Below are positions 1 through 46,911 of a DNA stretch of 64,000 bases, in pieces. The position numbers and the translations under genes are program-made. The notes below the pieces were generated by a model, which did no database searches, had not been told where the DNA came from, and saw nothing but the letters and a program-made list of their open reading frames with translations. Every line of letters starts with the position of its first letter. Position 1 is the stretch's first letter. The DNA is from Oreohelix idahoensis (lineage: Eukaryota > Mollusca > Gastropoda > Stylommatophora > Oreohelicidae), in the NCBI GenBank assembly GCA_024509875.1, contig JAMPIV010014123.1:217501-281500 (forward strand), given 5' to 3'.

Positions 1-317
1 GCAAGAAAAACCCCAGCAGAAGAGAGGTGAATAGAAAACGCTGAGTTTCCGAATTACCCACCTAGTGGAAACAATGTTGTCCTTCTAATGCAATCCCCAA
101 GGTAAGAAAAAGAACCACATTGAAAAATAACATAGAAAAGGGAAATGGAAATAGACATGAAAGAATAAAGAAGACATGAAAATATCTCGAACGGACGGTA
201 CAGGACAGGAAGGTTTGGCGTCCAACCCTGGAGCTAATGTATCCCAAAGATAGTTGAAGGGTAATGGGTGAATAAATGACAATATACTGATATCTGCATT
301 ATTCTGCAGCATGTGTG
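1..317. other. Left edge, no recognised gene
   Basis: No family was recognised. The segment lies downstream (in transcription) of the last M13 exon I can find, so it is probably intron. A short stretch near 195-215 (core ACAGGACAGGA) recurs near 4272, which hints at an old dispersed repeat. Minus-strand open frames here resemble nothing I know. Confidence 0.4.
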
Positions 318-520
318 TCACTCTTGGAATTCTCTGAAAAGACAAAGAACAAAGTGCACTACTGTAACCTCACGCAACTAATATGAACGTATGCATGGGG
401 GTGGCAACCTCAACATGTAAAACTAATGGCAAAAGAAACCACAATTGCAAGGGGACTAGCTATAGTGATGACAGTGCACCTTATGGAGAGCAAACGGAAA
501 TGATGATAATGAATACTAAA
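318..520 (+). repeat. Dispersed repeat family A, copy 1
   Basis: This copy opens with TCTCTGAAAAGACAAAGA and contains CAACCTCAACATGTAAAAC, ending in an ATGATGATAATGAAT-like tail. The same blocks occur near 5672-6230, 32415-32645 and 37880-38050, and the 3' part near 18880 and 25290. The shared order, unique ends and short simple tail suggest the 3' end of a non-LTR element or a SINE. It has no coding capacity of its own. Confidence 0.55.
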
Positions 521-538
521 TCCCGTCCTTCTCTAGGC

Positions 539-690
539 CAGTTACTACTTCCTGGCTTCGCTAGGACAGTTATAACTTTCTGGCTTCGCTAGGACAGTTA
601 CAGCTTCCTGGCTTCGTTAAGCCAGTTACAGCTTCCTGGCTTCGTTAAGCCAGTTACAGCTTCCTGGCTTCGTTAAGCCAGTTACAGCTT
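539..690. repeat. 28-bp tandem repeat, about 5.5 copies
   Basis: The unit is GTTACAGCTTCCTGGCTTCG followed by TTAAGCCA, 28 bp. The first two copies carry CTAGGA in place of TTAAGCC and the later ones are almost identical to each other. This gradient fits a local array still expanding at its right end. It lies in the intron downstream of the 1500-1628 exon. Confidence 0.9.
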
Positions 691-1499
691 CCACTATACA
701 ACTGTAGGCAGTACGTTTCTGAATATTTCTCGTTAACCCTCATGGCTTCTTCAGCAGTGTAAATGTACTGAAGATCCTGAGCTGTAATCATCGACAATAA
801 CTCATCGTGTAAGTGAAGAGAAACATCTTAAAATAAATCTACAACCCATGTTTCAGCAGACTAATTAAAAATAACAGTGAAACGTTGAAGATACATATAA
901 AAATGAGAATTTTTGTAACTGTAACTACATTTTCAAGTACCATAAGGTTTATCGAGGACAAAGTTTGGACTCATTTTTTATATATTTATCCCCGCCATAA
1001 ACCCAACCATGTATATTCTATTAACATCAGTAGGTCACTGGATCATTGAGATGAAGGCATCACTAGAAAATACAATAAACAAACAATTAACTGTCTTCAG
1101 CTAGTACCACTTGTCCCAGGGACTTAGATCCCGCGAGAAAGTACATAGTAAATTGTGTTCACTATATCATCCAATGTAAATTCAATTTTACGAATGAAAG
1201 TCAGGGAAATTGTTTCACTTGTGTGGAGCTTTTTATAAACATTATTTCAAGTCTTATTTCTTCAACCTTTTGCAAACTGGCTACCGATAGCGTGCAATAA
1301 ACCTGGCCAACAGGATGACGTGACTTGGAGTGACGTGATTGGAATGGGAAAGTGTTTATCCTCATGACGCATGGCAATATTCAACAGGAAGCACCTAAGA
1401 AGATCCGCAAACCTATTAACCGCCTGGGACTAAAAGAGTTAATAATGGTCCGTAATGTAAAACAACAGACTAGAGCGACCAGAAACGTAAAAAGCTTAC
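691..1499. other. Intron sequence, nothing recognised
   Basis: AT-rich sequence directly 3' of the 1500-1628 M13 exon on the minus strand. I see no further M13 exon, transposon end or repeat here. Confidence 0.5.
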
Positions 1500-38637
<37,138 letters not shown>

Positions 38638-38879
38638 CTGTGTGTAAATACAATGTCAAATTATTTTACGTTATACGTTAGGTGATAATTAAGTTAGCAA
38701 CAGTAGTAAAATTGGCGTTGCTAGTCTGACAATATGCAGGGGGAAAACAAATATAATGAAAATAACTGCAGCAAACAATAACAAGATTGCAAGAAACACC
38801 CATAATCAGTCTAGAGTCATATATGTATATACATATGTGGATGTGTGTGTGTGTGTGTGTGTGTGTAATAATAATTATA
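38638..38879. other. Intron or upstream sequence with (TG)n
   Basis: (TG)n at 38842-38866. Nothing else recognised. Confidence 0.5.
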
Positions 38880-39235
38880 GCCCCTTCAGTCATAACTGAC
38901 TATGGGAATGCGCCCCTGAGGTGACAGCCCTCACCTGCTTACTTTCATGTTGCTCCTTCCGACGTTTTCTCCTCTCTTCTGCTTGCTTTAAGAGCTTATT
39001 TTCGCACAATTTGATTTGGCGCCGTAAATAGCATCGTCACTTGGTACGATCGGCAGCTTCATCCTACCAGGTTGCTGGATTTATGCCCAGTGCCCTCATG
39101 TCTCTTTTGCAAACATCTTTGAATCTCAGCTGCGGTCGCCCAACCGTTATTTTGCCATCTGCATTTGTCCGGAGAAGATATCACAACCCGACAACCTGTC
39201 ATCGAAGCATCATTTTTTGGTGATGCGTAGATGGC
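38880..39235 (-). pseudogene. LINE family G C-terminus
   Basis: The minus strand reads GKITVGRPQLRFKDVCKRDM, then RALGINPATW and a basic stretch KLLKQAEERRKRRKEQHESK. It ends in CHSR-like remains of a terminal zinc finger (AVTSGAHSHS). The GRPxLRFKDVxKRDM motif marks a LINE group widespread in molluscs and fish. Several stops interrupt it. Confidence 0.7.
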
Positions 39236-39239
39236 AGGG

Positions 39240-39535
39240 AGGATAGTGTGATTCGCTTGCATATCTAGGCGGGGTTGTCGCACGGAAGGTCCAGGGTTCG
39301 AATCCTGGGTAAGCCCCTCATGTCTGTTGTTTTTCTGTTGTCTAGTGTTCTACTTCTTTATTTCCTACGAGTGCCTGATAACAAACCTTTATGTTTGTCT
39401 CATATTAATTTACTGTTTTTTTCATATCAATGACCCATTTTTGATAGACTGTAGCTTCTTATTTGTCGGGTTTGTTGATCTCCAAATTTAAGAGACACAA
39501 TAGAAGTGACTAGACATTGAAATCGAAGATTAAAT
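39240..39535 (+). repeat. tRNA-like sequence plus 212-bp dispersed repeat
   Basis: A perfect B box GGTTCGAATCC (39295-39305) sits in a T-arm with stem CCAGG/CCTGG, but the D and anticodon arms fold poorly, so it is a tRNA-derived piece, not a clear tRNA gene. From 39322 a block CCCTCATGTCTGTTGTTTTT to GACATTGAAATCGAAGAT follows, nearly identical to 50416-50632. A third, partial copy is at 59475-59560 in reverse. Confidence 0.65.
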
Positions 39536-39890
39536 GCTGTTTCTATATATACTGTTGAATGGTGTATAGATATGAAGTTGTATTGTTCCCTGTTCACACT
39601 GACATCAACTATTTACAGGACCACAGTGTTAAGAGGTATGGTGGTCTGTGGAAGCTCCAATGTTAAAGACTTGTTGTTGGCCCCAGCGTTGCTCGTCAGA
39701 GTGGTTGTTAGGAATAGGAATATCAACTCGACCTACGCAGTGGTGTGTAGACATAGAGTGAGAGTATAATACGCGAATGATGAAAGAGTTCGAAGAGTTG
39801 ATAAATGTTCTTTTTCTCACTCATGTATGGCTGGAAGTCATCGACGCCAACTGCTGTGTACTTTTTGTTACAGCTTAATTGGACGTACAC
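39536..39890. other. Upstream sequence, nothing recognised
   Basis: Left flank of the Gypsy insertion. Short open frames on both strands have no recognised motif. Confidence 0.4.
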
Positions 39891-39895
39891 ATTCG
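39891..39895. other. Left target-site duplication ATTCG
   Basis: ATTCG here and at 49210-49214 directly abut the outer LTR ends. A 5-bp duplication is usual for Gypsy integrases. The perfect match indicates a single, recent insertion without later recombination. Confidence 0.95.
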
Positions 39896-42195
39896 TGTAG
39901 TGGATTTGATGGTATTGTATGATGGTGATATTACTAAATGTAATGTATGAGGTCAGCTGTGAAGGCTCCTGAGATAAAATGTAGTTGTGAATTGTCAGAA
40001 GGCCTTTCTTGCTACCACTACGACCTCACACTTATTTTTTTTTTTTCCTAATGAATGTAGCTACGTAAAATGTCTAGGGTAATGATATGTAATGTGGTGT
40101 GATAGTTTATGGATACACCCACAGATATTTAAGAAGACTAATAATATCAACAAATGTTATAATACACTGAACTAACTCAAGAGTGTAAAATTTTCGATAG
40201 AATTATCTTACATTTATTTTGTTCTGGATCACGTTTTATGTTGACCAGAACTTAAAAGATTTAGAAATTATGAAAAAATGCATGGTATATTACATAATAA
40301 ATGCAAGAGTGTACATATATAAGTACTAGACTAGTTAGTTTTATTAAAATGTTCTAGTAGTCATCTAATTGGGAGGATATGTAATGCTTGTGCTGTTGGG
40401 GTGGCCTCATCACACCTGTCTATATTGACTACACAGTGTCCAGTAAATTGCGGGAATTTTATGGGGTTATTAGTAACTAAAAGGCGTTGGTGAATTTCCA
40501 GCAGACCAGAGGCTCACTCATCTTGAAGAAGTAGCTCTGGTGCTGAGATCTGGTGGTCCCAACTCTCCGTGCTTGCGGGCAATAATAGTGGTCTGGTGGC
40601 TCCACCTCTCCGTGCTGGCGGGCAATAATAGTGGTCTCTGTCACAACGTACTGCACAGATCCACTCGAGTAAAATCACCAACTGAGTTGACACCGCCTTG
40701 TTGACAACTGAAACTCACAGCTCTGCAATCAAAGTATTGGCTATGTGTCAAAATTCTATTTTCTACCCACGTCTGGACACAACACGGACACAACAACCAC
40801 ATCATACAGACAGGTCAGATCTCTCTGACCAAACAGCACATTTACCATGGTGGTTTTACATCAGATAGGTCCTCCCAGACTATAGATTCTGAAAAATATT
40901 TATTAGTTTCCTTCCCTAAAAGTGGATAGGTAATATGTTTCATTATTCTCAACACTTGATCTGTCTTTCCTAACCCTTGCTGGAGTTTATGTATATTGTT
41001 GGTCCCTAGACCCTGACTTGGGCGGGGGGTCTAGAGCAAATCCCTACTTGTTTGTAAGGCTAGATTTTGATATGGCAGTATCAAATCACTCGAACATTAA
41101 ACAATATTCAAAACATACAAAGAAATAATTTCAATCTTACCAGATTATGAATAAAGAACACAGAAATGCTAGCAAAACTCAGCTGAGCTGCTGGCTATAG
41201 TATGGCGTCCCTGAACTTATTTCACTTTCTTTCATTTGGAAATCACCACACTTTAAAATACTGTGTCTATCATCGAACAACTATTGAGGAATGGCCCCAC
41301 TTGCGCGTCTGAGCGCCGATAAAATGATTGTCTGTGGCCAATCACTGCCTAGGTTTATTTCAAATTCAAATTTCCTACCCTAAAGTCATTTCAGTCATGC
41401 TTCAGTCAAGTATGGATGTTTATCTGTTAGTCTGTCCGTCTCTACTTGTTTTTTTTTCAAAAACGTACTTGATTTTTGAACCAACCTTTCTCTCCCCTCC
41501 AAAATTTTGTCGTTAAAAGTTATATTTAGACACAGCTCCCACCAATGTCCCTTCGCTTCCCTACTAAGTAGATTTGAACACCTGCGTCTCAAGGTCGTGT
41601 TTTTTTTGTGCAAATAGCGACACTTTTTATTCAATACAGTCTGTCGCTGATGTGAACAACACTGTCTTTTGTCATTATCTTCAATATTATCTATCCGTCT
41701 GTAAAATTAAGAACATATTAGTTCACTGCTCAGAATGGGCCATCCGGCCAGCTAATTTTTATATTCCTAACATTAATATTACGAAAAAGTTACTTTTTAA
41801 ATTTTTGTAATATTCCAAACATCTGCGTTCTGCCGCTGAATTCAAATCAAAGGCTTGGTATCGCAAAAGCGACCATAAATGACTGTGGCGTAACATATCC
41901 AAGGTCCCTTCTGTCGAGTTCCTTACTTTATGTCAACTTGGGAAACGTGACTTTTCTCCGTTTCCCCCCCAATTGCGTCTCCTTAGCCTTTCTAGTCTCA
42001 CGCAATCTTTCCAGTCATATTTTTTCCTTTTTATCCGCCGTTCCCCTCCTGTCTAGCAAGTCAATTTTTATGGAGGGTGATGACCCGCGGTCTGGGCGAT
42101 CATGTACTATCAGCAGCCTACGCATTATGTTTTTTTATCCTTACATGTTATCTTTGGAGGTATTTTACCGTTGTATCTCTGTCAATTTCACTACA
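39896..42195 (-). repeat. 3' LTR of the Gmr1-like element
   Basis: On the minus strand it starts TGTAGTGAAATTGACAGAG and ends CCACTACA. The first and last seven bases form an inverted repeat (TGTAGTG/CACTACA). It differs from the 5' LTR mainly in T/A run lengths and a few substitutions (for example near 40858 and 40905). At 2.3 kb it is long for Gypsy. Confidence 0.97.
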
Positions 42196-42208
42196 CATCT
42201 CCCCACTT
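42196..42208 (-). promoter_or_regulatory. Polypurine tract
   Basis: The gene-strand sequence CAAGTGGGGAGATG directly precedes the 3' LTR. Its purine core AAGTGGGGAGA is the expected primer site for plus-strand DNA synthesis. Copy 2 has AAGCGGGGACGA at the same place. Confidence 0.8.
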
Positions 42209-42282
42209 GAAAACATGCCTATGGCAAGTTCCAAAACCAGCGATACACATAGGTAAAATTACTCCTCACGTCTGCCACTACT

Positions 42283-43778
42283 CTAATTTTGATCACAGGG
42301 GTGCCGACTGAGGAAATCTGCACCGACATTCAATTTGCCTGGGATATATTGGATACTGAACTGATAAGGTTGAAGCAATAAAGACCACCTCAGCAATCTT
42401 GCGTTTTCATGCTTAGCCTGAGATAAGAATACGAGAGGCTGATGGTCCCTCTCCACCACAAAAGTCCTACCATACAGATAGATTTGAAACTTCTTTATTG
42501 CCCAGATTAACGCTAAACATTCTTTTTTTCGCTTGTGGAGTATCCTTGTTCCGCCTTATTCAATTTACGGCTTGCATAAGCGACTGGTTTCAGTTCCCCA
42601 TCAGGTGAAGATGATCTTTGCAACAAAGCCCCTCCTAGTCCTACATTACTTGCATCGGTTCTTAAGACAAAGTCCTGTGTCAAATCAGGCAGTTTGAGAA
42701 TAGGCTTGCTAGTGAGTTTTTCCTTTAACTCTTGGAACGCTAGTTCACATTGTGCAGTCCAAATAATTTTATCTGGAAGTCCCTTGCGAGTCAGATCAGT
42801 CAGAGGAGCACAAATAGCGTTAAAATTCTTGATGTATTTCTGATAAAATCCGCATAACGACACAAATGATCGCACGTCCTTTTTTGTTTGCGGCCTAGGT
42901 GCTCTCTGCAGTTTTTCCAAGTTCTTAGGATCAGGGGTCATATTACCCTGATATACAGTGTGTCCCAAGAATTCCAACTCTTTGCATCCAATACAACATT
43001 TTGTTGGCCTAGCAGTTAAGTTCGCCTCCCGAAGTCTATCAATCAACATCTCCAGAGCTTCAATGTGTTCTTCAAATGTCTCTGTGGCGACGAGAATATC
43101 ATCCATGAAATTCGTGATACATGGGTTATTCAGGGGATCCAACAATTTGCGCATCATCCTTGAAAACACACTCGGAGCATTTTTCAGTCCGAATGGTAGC
43201 ATATTGAATTCATAATGTCCATCCGAAGTGCTAAAAGCCAAATAAGGTCTCACTTCAGGCTTCACTGGGATATGGTAATAGCCTTTACTAAGATCCACCT
43301 TTGAAAAGTATTTTGCCTTGTTCAGTCTGGCAAATAACTGTTTTGTGTCTGGTAATGGATCCACTTGTCCTTCTGTGACAGCATTCAGTTTCCTGTAATC
43401 TATGCACAGTCTGTGTTCCCCAGACGGTTTTCTCAACAAAACGACACTAGAACTAAAAGATGATTCACTGTGCGAAATAATCCCCTCCTTCAATAAATAC
43501 TCTATTTCTTCCTTCAATGCCTTCTCCTTCGCGAACGGAATAGAATAGGCTCTCATACAGATTGGGTTTGAGTCTACCAGTTTCATGTCATACTGTAGCA
43601 AATTTGTATGGCCTGGTTTATCTGTTAATACATCTGTATGTTCCTCCAGAACCTGTTGAACTCTCTCCCTCTGGTTTTTAGTAAGGTGCTTACTGACTTT
43701 TACCTGTGCTGCGGTTTCACAAGGATGTAATGGGTATTCATGTGAGGTGAGTGGTTCTTTTTTGCATCTGGGTTGCAA
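42283..43778 (-). pseudogene. Reverse transcriptase-RNase H of the Gmr1-like element
   Basis: The RT runs through EEIEYLLKEGIISHSESSFS, LCIDYRKLNAV, FSKVDLSKGYYHIPV and the catalytic FMDDILVATE. The tether has FLGHTVYQGNMTPDPKNLEK. RNase H follows with LRTDASNVGLGGALLQ, AYASRKLNKAEQGYS and, after a one-base break in an A-run near 42527, IKKFQIYLYGRTF, ERDHQPLVFL and YIPGKLNVGADFLSRHP, ending at a TAG at 42283. Key catalytic residues are present. It copies the element's RNA into DNA. A second one-base shift near 43755 separates it from integrase, where copy 2 reads through in one frame. Confidence 0.92.
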
Positions 43779-45000
43779 TAGCTAAGGTCAATAAGGGGGT
43801 GCTTTCCTGGAGTGGTCTGTCCAGATACTTCTTTAACAGGTTTACATGATAAACTTTCTCCTTCCCCTTTTTGTCAATTTTATAGTTTGTTCTAGACACC
43901 TTCTCTAGAACCGTATATGGACCTTGCCAACCAATTTGTAATTTATTCTGGCTTCCGGGTAGTAGAAGCAGCACCTTCTCTCCGACTGCCAGTTCCCTGT
44001 CCTTTGCCTTCCTATTAAAATATGCTGCATGTTTCTTCCTGGCTTGTTTCATATTATCATTTGCCAGTTTCCATCCAGCTTTCAAACGAGTGGTCAGTTC
44101 GTTCACGTATTGATACGATGAGGTAACAGTCTCTTCCGCCTTCTCATCTGTCCAGGTCCTTAATAGGGCTTCTAATGGACCTTTTATTGGCCTCCCAAAT
44201 AGCAGAGTTGCGGGAGCCATCCCGGTTGAACTATGTGGTACCTCCCGATACGCAAACAATGCGGCGGGCAGGAATTGATCCCACAGATCCGGTTTTTCGT
44301 GTGCCAGCTTTCTCAGGATAGAAATGAGAGTCCCGTTGAACCTCTCTACCTGGCCGTTCCCTTGTGGATGGTACGAACTACAATGAAAGTGTCTGGCTTG
44401 AAATAGCTTAAAAACTTCTTCCGTTAGTTTCCCCTTGAACTGAGAACCATTATCCGTCAAGATTTGATGCGGGAATCCTAATCGGGTAAATATTGTAAGT
44501 AGTGCCTCTGCTACATGTTTTGAATCAATTGATGGCAGGGCTACCGCCTCTCCCCACATAGAACAAGTGTCCACCAGAGTAAGGATGTAACTGTTCCTCC
44601 TCTTGGTCCGAGTGAGAGGTCCTACAATATCCACTGCAACCCTCTCAAAAGGTGTTCCCACTATGGGCATTTCCCCTAGAGTTGCAGGAGCAGTCCAGTG
44701 CTTGGAGCTACCCTTTGACATTCTGGGCAGGATTTGACATATCTTTTTATATCCTCCGTTATCCCTGGCCAGAAGTAATGACAAGCTATACGCTGTCCTG
44801 TGGCGCTGATCCCCATGTGACCACTGAAAGGAATCGCATGCCCGAGTTCCATCACTTTATCTCTATATGAAGTGGGAAGAACCAGCTGGTTGTGACCATT
44901 TGTTCCAGTTCCGGCCTTCCTGTATAATAGTTTGTTCTTCATGAAATATTCCCCCTTGCTCGGAGGTGTGTGGCATTTGGGCAATTTTTTAAAACAGGGC
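43738..45000 (-). pseudogene. Integrase of the Gmr1-like element
   Basis: The zinc-binding part has HAIPFSGHMGISATGQRI and CPECQ (H-H-C-C type). The core begins after a frame break near 44700 with GEMPIVGTPFERVAVDIVGP, then VDTCSMWGEAVALP, ILTDNGSQFKGKL and YHPQGNGQVERFNGTL, carrying D-D-E in the usual places. The C-terminus shows GWQGPYTVLEKVSRTNYKI, a GPY/F module, and no chromodomain. Unusually for Gypsy it lies upstream of RT. Integrase inserts the cDNA into the genome; the ATTCG duplication is its footprint. Confidence 0.92.
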
Positions 45001-45418
45001 TTGAGTGTCCTATCCTCACCCTGCGCCTTCCTCATCTCCTCTGGATGAGCATTTATAGGTTCACCTTCTTCCTCCTTCTTCTGTGACCTGGTCTGCACTG
45101 TCGCCATGATCACAGGTTTCTCGGGATTCCCCAAGAAGACGTATCTACACCCCAATATCAGAGGGTAGATTGGTTCATCTATCACTGCTGCTCTGATTTC
45201 TCCTTCCACATAGCGAGTTTTCACCGTTATCCTTGCGATGGGAAGTGTCATGAGTGGTATGTCCTTAGTCGCCCCTTGTATTTCCACTGTTTCTGTGGTA
45301 TACTGACTTGGGTCCACTAGGCTAGACTTCACAACTGAATCATAATCCAAACCTGTATCATAAAGGCACCTTATGGTGACCCCATTACAAATAACATCCT
45401 CACAAACTGGGGGTGATA
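45001..45418 (-). pseudogene. Aspartic protease region of the Gmr1-like element
   Basis: The minus strand reads VCEDVICNGVTIRCLYDTGL, with the DTG catalytic triad at about 45365, then QGATKDIPLMTLPIARITVK and YPLILGCRYVF, the flap and ILG motif. It lies one frame back from the zinc-knuckle gag frame, with the change near a run of five Cs at 45410-45415. That could be a programmed -1 shift or a one-base indel. The enzyme would process Gag and Pol. Confidence 0.85.
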
Positions 45419-46670
45419 AGGTTCCTGTTGTCCATTAGGATTAACCTTTATTCTTCGCGTCCCCGACTTCATTGCAGCAATGTTTGAAGGTTTCCTTCTA
45501 CAAAATTCGGTGTTATGGTTATCCTTCTTGCACCATTTACACCATCTTTTTCCTTGGTTCAACGGTTTTCTTTCATTGAAGTTTTGGTCATTGAACTGTG
45601 AGTTTCTGTCGCGATAGTCATTTCTTGGCCGCTCAAAGTTTGTCCTACCTTTATTTCCCTGCTCTCTATTATCAAATTTATTAAATTGCTGTGGAGCTTT
45701 AAAATTGTCTATGTGCTTCTTTTTAGCACCACTTACCTCTGCCTGGGCTGCCTGATACCTCTCAGCAACATTTAAAATTTCCCCCAACTTCTCTGCACCT
45801 TGTTCCATGAGAAATTTTCTCATGTCTGGAGCCATGGACTCTCTCAATTGCTCAATCATGATCATTTCTTTAAGATCTTGGGTCTTCCCCAGAGCCGTCC
45901 ATTTCTCCAAATAGGTTTCTAGTCTAGCAGAGAATTGGTGGTAATGTCTCCCCAGACAACAGTTTGGCATTTCTAAATTTCTTACGATAAAATTCACCAT
46001 TCTTCTCGTATCTTAATAACAAAGCCTGCTTTAACATGTCATAATTGTCTTGGTCTTCCCTGTTCATTTTAGCAAATACTTCATAAGAAGTACCTCTCAA
46101 TCCCTGTGATAGCTTTAAACTCCACCTCTCTCTCTCTAACCCATATGTAGTAGCTAATAACTCAAAACGTCCTAGGTACCCCTCTATGTCATCGTCTTTT
46201 TCAACAAAATGGTCTAAATGAAACCCCATAGCTGAGTTTGAGGCTCCCAGACTGGGCGTAGCATCTGAGGCAAAAGGGCTGGCACCATTTTCAGGAGCCT
46301 GGCCTTGTAATTCCAGCTCCCTTAGTCGTAATTCGTGCTCCCTTTGCAACCTTCTATCTTCTGCCTCCCTTTCGGCAGTCAACCTTTTTTCTTGTGCCTC
46401 CCTTTGCTGTCGTTTTTCTTCTGCCTCCCTTTGCTGTCGTTTTTCTTCTGCCTCAATCTGCAGCCTCTTAATTTCTCTATCAGCCTCAATTTGTAACCTC
46501 TTCTCTTCAGCTACCTTTCTATCTTCCCTTTCAATATATTTATCACATTCAGCCGTTACATATTGAATTAAAATCTGACCATCCATTCCCATCTCCTTTG
46601 CGGTCAGCACAGCAGCTGATCGGAATTTTGCTAGCTCCGCCATACTTTTAGACAATATAATAATATACAA
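45371..46670 (-). pseudogene. Gag of the Gmr1-like element
   Basis: The start at 46670 precedes MAELAKFRSAAVLTAKEMGM-type sequence. Residues about 50-125 are a strongly charged coiled coil with repeats of EEKRQQREA. A capsid-like part follows (FELLATTYGLERERWSLKLS, LLLRYEKNGEFYRKKF). A one-base break near 45950 puts the rest (FSARLETYLEKWTALGKTQD) in another frame. The end has a zinc knuckle CKWCKKDNHNTEFC, spacing C-x2-C-x4-H-x4-C. Gag packages the element RNA into particles. Confidence 0.9.
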
Positions 46671-46888
46671 GATAAATCTCTAACCAGTAAATACACTAAG
46701 TACTTCTTATGACTATAGTCTAACTAATTCTAACTAACCAGTTAACTAATTAATTATTACTGGCTGTGAAGATTCACCAACTTTTATCTGCAGGGACACT
46801 TTTAATTTTAAAGGGAATTTTACAATTTTTTTTCCCCTAATTCTATTTCTCCCACCAGGAGATCCTAATATTACTGTTGGGCTAATTA

Positions 46889-46906
46889 TCCCTGGACAAG
46901 ACCCCA
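46889..46906 (-). promoter_or_regulatory. Primer binding site
   Basis: Five bases inside the 5' LTR the gene strand reads TGGGGTCTTGTCCAGG. It starts with TGG, the complement of a tRNA CCA end, as expected for a tRNA primer. I cannot name the tRNA from memory. Confidence 0.6.
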
Positions 46907-46911
46907 ATATA

